From contig JH153371.1 in the NCBI GenBank assembly GCA_000226015.1, forward strand, positions 97,155-119,035: a stretch of 21,881 bases of DNA, in the 5' to 3' direction. Of this stretch, positions 19,586-21,881 are shown in pieces (within the stretch, counting starts at the first letter, position 1; every line of letters starts with the position of its first letter). This stretch comes from Mnemiopsis leidyi (taxonomy: Eukaryota > Ctenophora > Tentaculata > Lobata > Bolinopsidae). A program made the translations under genes and the position numbers. The notes under the pieces are model-generated. The model was not told the DNA's origin, did no database searches, and saw only the letters and a list, made by a program, of their open reading frames with translations.

Positions 19586-21023
19586 ACAGCCAGTTTTTCG
19601 GGTTATTTTCTTTTGTTTAACTAAGTTTCTCAGTTTTCTGAACGTAGACTTATCAGATCCCTAGGATGTTTCTATACTACTTCGGATTTGTGTAAAGTTT
19701 GATAATAATATGCGAGTTCATTAAACGATATAAGGGGTATTATAAAACAATAACATAAGTTCGTGAAAATAAGAGGTTAATAAAGATTTCCTGAAAATCA
19801 CATAAACGTTAGATTGACGGATTGATTTTGTTTTAAAACGAGGTTTTGAGCTAGAGTACTTTCGCTTAGTTTGTATCATCAGCACATCAAATTATTTGTA
19901 ATATATGTAGTATAATGTAGCAGTCGTTGAAAGTATTATAACTCGTGTTCGAGCGAGAAAGTTCGTGAAAGCGAGAAAGATGACAGCAACGTGCCAGATT
20001 CAACGGTCAAGATCTGACGGTTAAACGTAGCACGAACACTATTGCTCCAACGGACAGGGGTGAATGATTCAGGATAAAGGATCGTCTATATATAGGTACG
20101 TGTCCACTTGGTATGACCGCTTGTTAACGAAAACTGGTTTCCCTTGAAGCGTTACTATTTCGACATATGACATTATGACAATGAGCGTTAATGATTTCTA
20201 TAATTATAGTCGAAATTAGGGAGGACATAAAATCATGAATCTATACCTATAAAAGTATATCAAATTCTGAAGAATTTAACTCATGTTACTAGTGTCCTGC
20301 TACCATGGCACTCTTAAAAGGTTTCAATATTGAAACTGCTAGACTGATTACTGATAGTAAGTCAGTAAGATCGTTTATTGTGAGCGCATACGTCAAAAAC
20401 GTGTCAAAACACGCGATAACTCATGACGGTGAAACATTTCCTTGCAGTTTTTACAGCTCTACAATTTGACAGCTCTATAAGTATAATTTGACAAAGCAAT
20501 TAACATTTTAATTAAATACGTCATTGAAAGAATGAAAGACCAGGTATTACGAATATTCCGGTGCTGCAAAAGCACTGATTCCGATTTCCTAAAAGATGAG
20601 GGATACCGACTAAATACTAATCATGAGTTGCGTCAACGGTTGACTAGTCTGAGGATGAAGTCAGGAAAAGCTGAAATCATCACCGAAAGTATTGTCACAA
20701 ACGATTAACAAAGCACCAGCTCCATAATTTGACTCGCCTCGGGTAACTTTGAAAAAAAACCAAACGTAGCCACGTCCACAATTTGAATAATTGTTGGATG
20801 GAGCACGGTCGAAGAAGATTGGTAGGAACGAATTAACTTTAAATGGGCTTTTAATGCCGCAAATCGCAGTCTCCTCGGTAATTATGTTTCTCTTAGACAC
20901 AATTAAACTCAACGACTGAAATAAAATAATGAAGGCTAGTAAGACTACTGAACATAAAATATACGCTATTTATAACAAAGCGCCTAACTAAATAGCTGGG
21001 GAGACTAGAGTTAAAGGTTATAA
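19586..21023. other. Region between the two LINE fragments
   Basis: The first part may be the 3' UTR of the upstream LINE. The rest is AT-rich with one candidate minus-strand exon at 20661-20924. I see no other supported feature. Confidence 0.4.
20661..20924 (-). other. Possible orphan exon, unknown product
   Basis: A strong acceptor (TTATTTTATTTCAG) is followed by an open phase-0 frame of 87 codons to TGA. The predicted segment has KSPFKVNSFLPIFFDRAP, then CGRGYVWFFFKVTRG and SNYGAGALL. I do not recognise the family. No upstream exon was found, since the sequence beyond contains the antisense of a LINE remnant. It could be the last exon of a gene starting outside the window, a repeat fragment, or chance. 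Confidence 0.3.
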
Positions 21024-21290
21024 GCGGATTCGGAATTTTCGTTGGCGGCAGCAACAACGTATTCAAATGATAATTCATTTGCAGTCCAAAGGCCGAAGTT
21101 ATGGAACGCAATGCTCTATCACCTGAATGTCATCAAAACCTCGAGCAATTCAAAGACCAGCTCACCAAGTTTATGCTATCCCTCCCTGATATGCCACCAA
21201 TCAGGGGATACACTCCACCTAACTCAAATTCTCTGCTGTGCTGGCGAAATGACCGAGGAACAACCTCGCTCTGGGGTGGTCGAATGATCT
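21024..21290 (+). pseudogene. Frameshifted LINE reverse-transcriptase C-terminal remnant
   Basis: The frame at 21024 gives NSFAVQRPKLWNAMLYHLN, the hallmark S-F-V-x-P-LWN motif at the C-terminal end of many LINE polymerases. The match then moves to another frame, with LEQFKDQLTKFMLSLPD and then PPIRGYTPPNSNSLLCW. The frame change falls at about 21120-21145 and marks a degenerate copy. No upstream polymerase domain is seen, so it is also 5'-truncated. Its end motif differs from the 19142-19585 copy, so it comes from a different LINE family. Confidence 0.75.
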
Positions 21291-21881
21291 GATGGCCCTA
21301 TCAACTTTTGATGAAACTCAACATTGGTCACATAGGTAGGTAATCATGATAAAATTGGAAGCAGAAAAACTAAAATAACTGCAGTGATGAAAATCTTCAT
21401 GGATTGCTACGAGAATCGCTCTGCTAATGCTATATGATACATTAGCACCTAGCATAGTATTTTTTTTCTAAATAAGAGCTATAGATCTAATATTGAAAAC
21501 ACTCTAGATCATTAACCTATTTATGGTCTTGTTCGTCACTCGTCAGACACAAATTCTATAACCAGCGATAACAGCATCACGAATGGATAACATTTTGAAG
21601 AAAAACTGGGCGGGAATGGTGAATGTTGGGCCTGTAACATAAATATAAACCGAACTAGGCTACATCACATTTTGTAAAACAGCCATACAACTATATAATA
21701 TCCTCTTTCTGTTTATTTGGAGCTTGAACATCTTGTTGACGAGACACTGACTAATTAAATGCAGAATAATTGCATATTTATGCATGTCAATCACTCAGAC
21801 AAAATGTCCGGAGCTAAACCTGGTTGTATATTATTATTCCGTCCCTTTCCAGTTCCTAAGAATTTAAAGGAAACAGTTGGT
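21291..21881. other. AT-rich end of the window, nothing recognised
   Basis: There is no supported ORF, RNA gene or tandem repeat apart from short poly-T runs. It may include the 3' tail of the LINE remnant. Confidence 0.5.

Overview
This is eukaryotic, metazoan DNA. Coding sequence on the minus strand is split into short exons by GT-AG introns, intergenic DNA is AT-rich, and decayed non-LTR retrotransposon pieces and an interstitial telomere-like array are present. The protein types (a compact TIR-domain protein, a complement-control/sushi protein, a rhodopsin-class GPCR with a long third loop) fit an invertebrate animal. I lean towards an early-branching group such as cnidarians or placozoans, but the sequence does not prove the clade.

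Layout. Positions 461-10845 hold three genes in a row, all on the minus strand. They are a TIR-domain protein (4 exons, 461-2114, modelled 268 aa), a secreted or membrane-anchored sushi/CCP protein (7 exons, 3454-5791, modelled 292 aa), and a class A GPCR (10 exons, 6821-10845, modelled 465 aa). I built each model by hand from splice sites, and in each one every exon junction is in phase, giving one continuous reading frame to a stop. Most of these exons are too small or too interrupted to appear as long ORFs.

Positions 10846-19141 contain no gene I can support. This stretch holds a 21-bp tandem array, a 66-bp tandem duplication, a telomere-like hexamer array, a perfect short hairpin and two patches of less AT-rich unassigned sequence. 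From 19142 to the end there are two separate plus-strand LINE 3'-end fragments. One has an open C-terminal frame and one is broken by a frameshift. A possible minus-strand orphan exon lies between them.

How the genes relate. A receptor, an extracellular recognition-type protein and an intracellular TIR protein are neighbours on one strand. A shared role in sensing or innate immunity is possible, but only inferred from domain types. The most unusual points are the GPCR's non-canonical motifs (CFSP, NVIIY, no ECL2 cysteine), its two phase-symmetric loop exons, and a weak donor in the sushi gene whose retention would yield a truncated secreted form.
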